43,419 nt of DNA from DATFYM01 sp035315065. Lineage in GTDB: Bacteria > Acidobacteriota > Terriglobia > UBA7540. Position numbers and translations under genes: made by a program. Below, one piece after another: positions 41,319-43,419 of this stretch. The stretch spans positions 1 through 43,419 of the forward strand of contig DATFYM010000092.1 of assembly GCA_035315065.1 (NCBI GenBank), written 5' to 3'. The notes beneath the pieces are model-generated. The model was not told the DNA's origin and searched no databases. It was given only the letters and a program-made list of their open reading frames with translations. Numbering within the stretch: position 1 is the first letter of the stretch; each line of letters starts with the position of its first letter.

Positions 41319-41371
41319 TTACCCGCTGGCCTTTACGAGAACCGACAAACTTGGTCGGTATACTGGCTAGT

Positions 41372-42391
41372 TTAGTCTGTCCAAACTCGCGAATAGCCGT
41401 CCGTCCCGAGTTCCTTCAACTTTGCCGACACTATTTCGGCTCTCAGGTTCACTCCCAGAGAATCCGCGAAGCCGTCAAGACCGGGGAATAACGAAGCCCT
41501 GCTTATATTCATTGTGCGCAGCTCCTTGAGAAATTGGATTTGGATTCTCAGAGACTTCCCAATCAAAAGCTTCCTAATCGCCGGCCTGACAGGAGTCTTG
41601 GGGTTGATCATCATATACGTGAGGCTGTTGAACAACTGCGGCTCGTGGCTGAGGTTACACAGAAATAGGCCTTGTTGTGCTGCCACACGCTCGTTCATGC
41701 GGAATGGGTCAGCTTGAACCACGACGTGGGGATTGTCCCCTTTCAGGACGATGCTATTGACGTAGCGTGCCATGCCCTTGCGGTCGCCCGATTCCGGCAG
41801 CGGAGGGTCGGCTGGCAGGAGTTCACGCGACCTGCTACGTATCCAGTCGATGTCAATCGCCCAGACGGCAGGACGTGCTAGTGTTTTATCAAGAGCGACA
41901 TTCTCGAGGGCGAAATACAAGGCGACGTAGGGCGAGCTGGTCCAGTCGAGTAGCCGGGTCGGAACCCCGTAGTGTTGCATAAACGCGAGCCAATCGACGA
42001 CCTCTCCATCAGCAGGGACGTGACTGAGGTATTGATGGGCTCGACGCTGAAACTCTGCCAGGAGATGCCTCTCATGAGAGGCTGGGTTATCTGGGTATGT
42101 AGCCTCAGTCCGATACCCATCACTGTGAATTACATTTACCCTTGTCTTCCGTTCAAGCGTCGTTCTGAGATACCACGTGGACGGATCACGCTCGACCTTG
42201 GCTTGCCCACGATAAATCCACGACCCATCAAGTTGTTCTAGCCACTTCTGAAGTCCGCCCCATGTGGTAACGTTGTCTTCCTCCACGAACTGGTCGAACG
42301 CCCACAATGGTTTGTCCCAAAGGTAACCGTTCGCCTTCCAGCCATTCACAAGTTCGGTTGTTCGTTGTTGCCAATTAGACTGTCGTCTCAC
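41372..42391 (-). CDS. FRG domain-containing protein
   Basis: A 339-aa protein with the FRG domain in full. WIYRGQAKVE (residues about 58-67) contains the signature YRGQ. LLAEFQRRAHQYL follows. MQHYGVPTRLLDWTSSPYVA (about 138-157) is the most conserved block. RMNERVAAQQGLFLC and a late ISRASLFPGLDGFADSL close the domain. FRG proteins are widespread, often beside phage, plasmid or defence genes, and resemble ADP-ribosyltransferase-like folds; their activity is not settled. GAGGG lies 5 bases before the GTG start at 42391. It stands alone in a gene-poor stretch near a putative IS end, which suggests accessory DNA. Confidence 0.85.
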   Translation of the reverse strand: MRRQSNWQQRTTELVNGWKANGYLWDKPLWAFDQFVEEDNVTTWGGLQKWLEQLDGSWIYRGQAKVERDPSTWYLRTTLERKTRVNVIHSDGYRTEATYPDNPASHERHLLAEFQRRAHQYLSHVPADGEVVDWLAFMQHYGVPTRLLDWTSSPYVALYFALENVALDKTLARPAVWAIDIDWIRSRSRELLPADPPLPESGDRKGMARYVNSIVLKGDNPHVVVQADPFRMNERVAAQQGLFLCNLSHEPQLFNSLTYMMINPKTPVRPAIRKLLIGKSLRIQIQFLKELRTMNISRASLFPGLDGFADSLGVNLRAEIVSAKLKELGTDGYSRVWTD

Positions 42392-42949
42392 TTTCGCCCT
42401 CTACGCTTCGCTCAGTTTTCGGAGCCTCAACCAGCAAGCGCCCGGTAGAGTGTAACGCAGCACGCTCAACGGGTCCGCCACAGACCGCCGGGACTCTCCT
42501 TGCTCGATCAACTTCCGGGCGTGGCTAACGTAATCGGGGAAAGCGTCGGCTTCCGTCGGAATTTCACCCCTCGGCGCTACGCCGTTTCTATAACACGGTC
42601 CGAGTGTGCCACGGCTGGCGGGCCAGTGCAAGGGCCAGCAATTTCAGAATGTACCACTACCGCCTGTCCAGGTTTGTCGCAACGAGATTTGAAAGCGTGC
42701 TAACACGCGAAGAAACAGGCGATGAATCGACGATCCAATTGACGCGGGCGATGGGAGCCCATAACTGGAAGAAGCGCCAGCCGAGCCCAAATGCGAAACG
42801 GCAGGCCGCCGCGCAAGCCAATCGAGGAAGACTGTTGCGACTGATTCACGAACAGGCCAGCGCGAGAGACGGTCGCACGCACACGCGAAAGATTGCCGAC
42901 CACACAGCCTCAGTGATAAGCTGCCTTGTGTTCCCGATTCAGGGGCGCC
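42392..42949. other. Gap upstream of the FRG gene
   Basis: No supported gene. A minus-strand frame at 42401-42631 ends 9 bases before the FRG start, begins with TTG without a ribosome site and has no recognisable features. The divergent promoters of the FRG gene and the 42950 gene should lie here. Confidence 0.35.
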
Positions 42950-43309
42950 ATGCCGACCGAGTCACACGCGTCTATTACCGCCTGGCTCACAGCGTCGTGG
43001 AAACGACTCGTCATCGTCAGTGCCTCGGCCGGTGCTGGCTTCGCCTTGATGCTGGCGATCATTGCGGGAGCAGTGGTTCTGCACAGCTCCCACCCCAGGC
43101 CTCCGCAGCCCTGGAACGTAAGCGCGATCAAAGCAACATATGACGCTCTGAAGGCGGAAGACGACGACGGTCACTTGGTGTTTTACTACGTCTTGGAGAA
43201 CACCACAGACTCGGACTACAGGCTCCAGGAGTCCCCGGCGGCCACAATCATGGGCAGACTAAAGGAAGAGAATAGTCTAACTGCTGATTCCGATGAAGCT
43301 GGTCACTGA
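42950..43309 (+). pseudogene. Small single-pass membrane protein, C-terminus cut off
   Basis: An ATG at 42950 with AGGGG just upstream opens a 119-codon frame. Residues about 18-45 form one membrane helix (LVIVSASAGAGFALMLAIIA). The segment PQPWNVSAIKATYDALKAED, then LVFYYVLENTTDSDYRLQES and IMGRLKEENSL follows. From memory this matches an uncharacterised conserved family that continues for several dozen residues with a strand such as IxxPIFIPAxQ. Here the similarity stops at ENSL, where IS21-like terminal repeats begin, and the stop TGA (43307-43309) lies inside a repeat. It is therefore probably truncated by an insertion. Confidence 0.55.
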
Positions 43310-43419
43310 TTCCGATTTGATCCCGGGCGCCGGTTCCGACGTGATGCCGGTCACGGTCGGAGCGAAGCGACGCTGGCGCAGTTATGGTGCATGAAGTGAC
43401 CGGGATGGGTCAACTGTAA
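43278..43419. mobile_element. Probable end of an IS21-like insertion sequence
   Basis: Three spaced copies of a short box are seen. TGATTCCGAT is at 43285 and 43307, and CGGTTCCGAC at 43331, with spacing of 22 and 24 bases and GGTCAC or GCCGGTCAC between. Multiple direct terminal boxes of this kind are characteristic of IS21-family ends. No transposase is inside the window, which stops about 140 bases into the element. The exact boundary with the truncated gene is uncertain. Confidence 0.5.

Larger units (their letters stand above)
39370..41371. other. Gene-poor 2 kb with degenerate repeats
   Basis: No gene can be supported in this stretch. It contains GC-rich palindromic pieces at 39437-39487 and 39510-39620, a diverged direct repeat (39680-39730 and 40317-40370), and a tandem TTGACA pair (40222 and 40241) without a clear -10. 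It also holds an inverted heptamer pair (40791-40925) and a hairpin at 41286-41318. Open frames on both strands at 39636-40247 and 40145-40795 look like non-coding translations. Confidence 0.5.

Noticed and set aside
42401..42631. 76-codon frame just upstream of the FRG gene
   Set aside because: Position is tempting, but it starts with TTG, lacks a ribosome site and shows no recognisable features.

Overview
The window reads as one stretch of a GC-rich bacterial chromosome, most likely from the Acidobacteriota. That placement is an inference from gene content and style: a CadC-type winged-helix regulator fused to a TolB-like propeller, a Tat-exported gluconate-dehydrogenase subunit 3 paired with a GMC oxidoreductase, a PEGA-domain Ser/Thr kinase, a DUF481-type outer-membrane remnant, a non-classical DrrAB-like ABC exporter and many heptanucleotide intergenic repeats. 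There is no rRNA or tRNA gene and no CRISPR array that I can see.

Layout. 1-1147 (-) is the N-terminal part of a secreted beta-helix/autotransporter-like protein that runs off the left edge. 1564-3846 (+) is the wHTH-TolB regulator. 3825-4725 (-) holds small toxin-antitoxin-like genes and an antitoxin tail. 5258-10439 (+) is a gluconate-2-dehydrogenase-like pair (subunit 3 and GMC subunit) split by about 2.95 kb that carries two tandem paralogous HTH genes and an unusual repeat family. 10490-13459 (+) holds a GH12 lipoprotein, a DUF4386-like membrane protein and a nine-heme cytochrome c. 13856-15639 (+) is an ABC exporter. 15675-21185 (-) holds a Ser/Thr kinase, a PilS-like histidine kinase and PilC. 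21552-22905 holds a decayed DUF481 gene and a 'GPRT' family gene. 23128-27090 (+) holds an S9 peptidase, a methyltransferase remnant and DNA polymerase IV. 27150-39369 (-) is mostly housekeeping and envelope genes: RND pump, adaptor, FtsK, UppP, a membrane protein, a TPR protein and RNase J. 39370-41371 is a gene-poor 2 kb. An FRG-domain gene (-) follows, then a small membrane protein that appears cut by an IS21-like end at the right edge.

How the genes fit together. Subunit 3 and the GMC protein would form a periplasmic FAD dehydrogenase, and the nine-heme cytochrome nearby could take its electrons (inference). GH12 suggests beta-glucan or xyloglucan use. PilC with a PilS-like kinase indicates type IV pili. 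The adaptor and RND pump are translationally coupled, as are the ABC ATPase and permease, and the TPR protein and its membrane partner.

The most interesting signals are four. (1) Twin HTH genes and a two-box 54-bp repeat family are lodged between two genes that normally sit side by side. (2) RNase J appears to have an ATT start codon: there is a perfect Shine-Dalgarno, an in-frame stop just upstream, and no ATG/GTG/TTG before the conserved N-terminal motif is lost. (3) At least twelve intergenic loci share a 7-bp tandem period with unrelated words, several in inverted pairs, and some spill into gene ends. (4) Several decayed genes and toxin-antitoxin-like pieces lie at gene boundaries.
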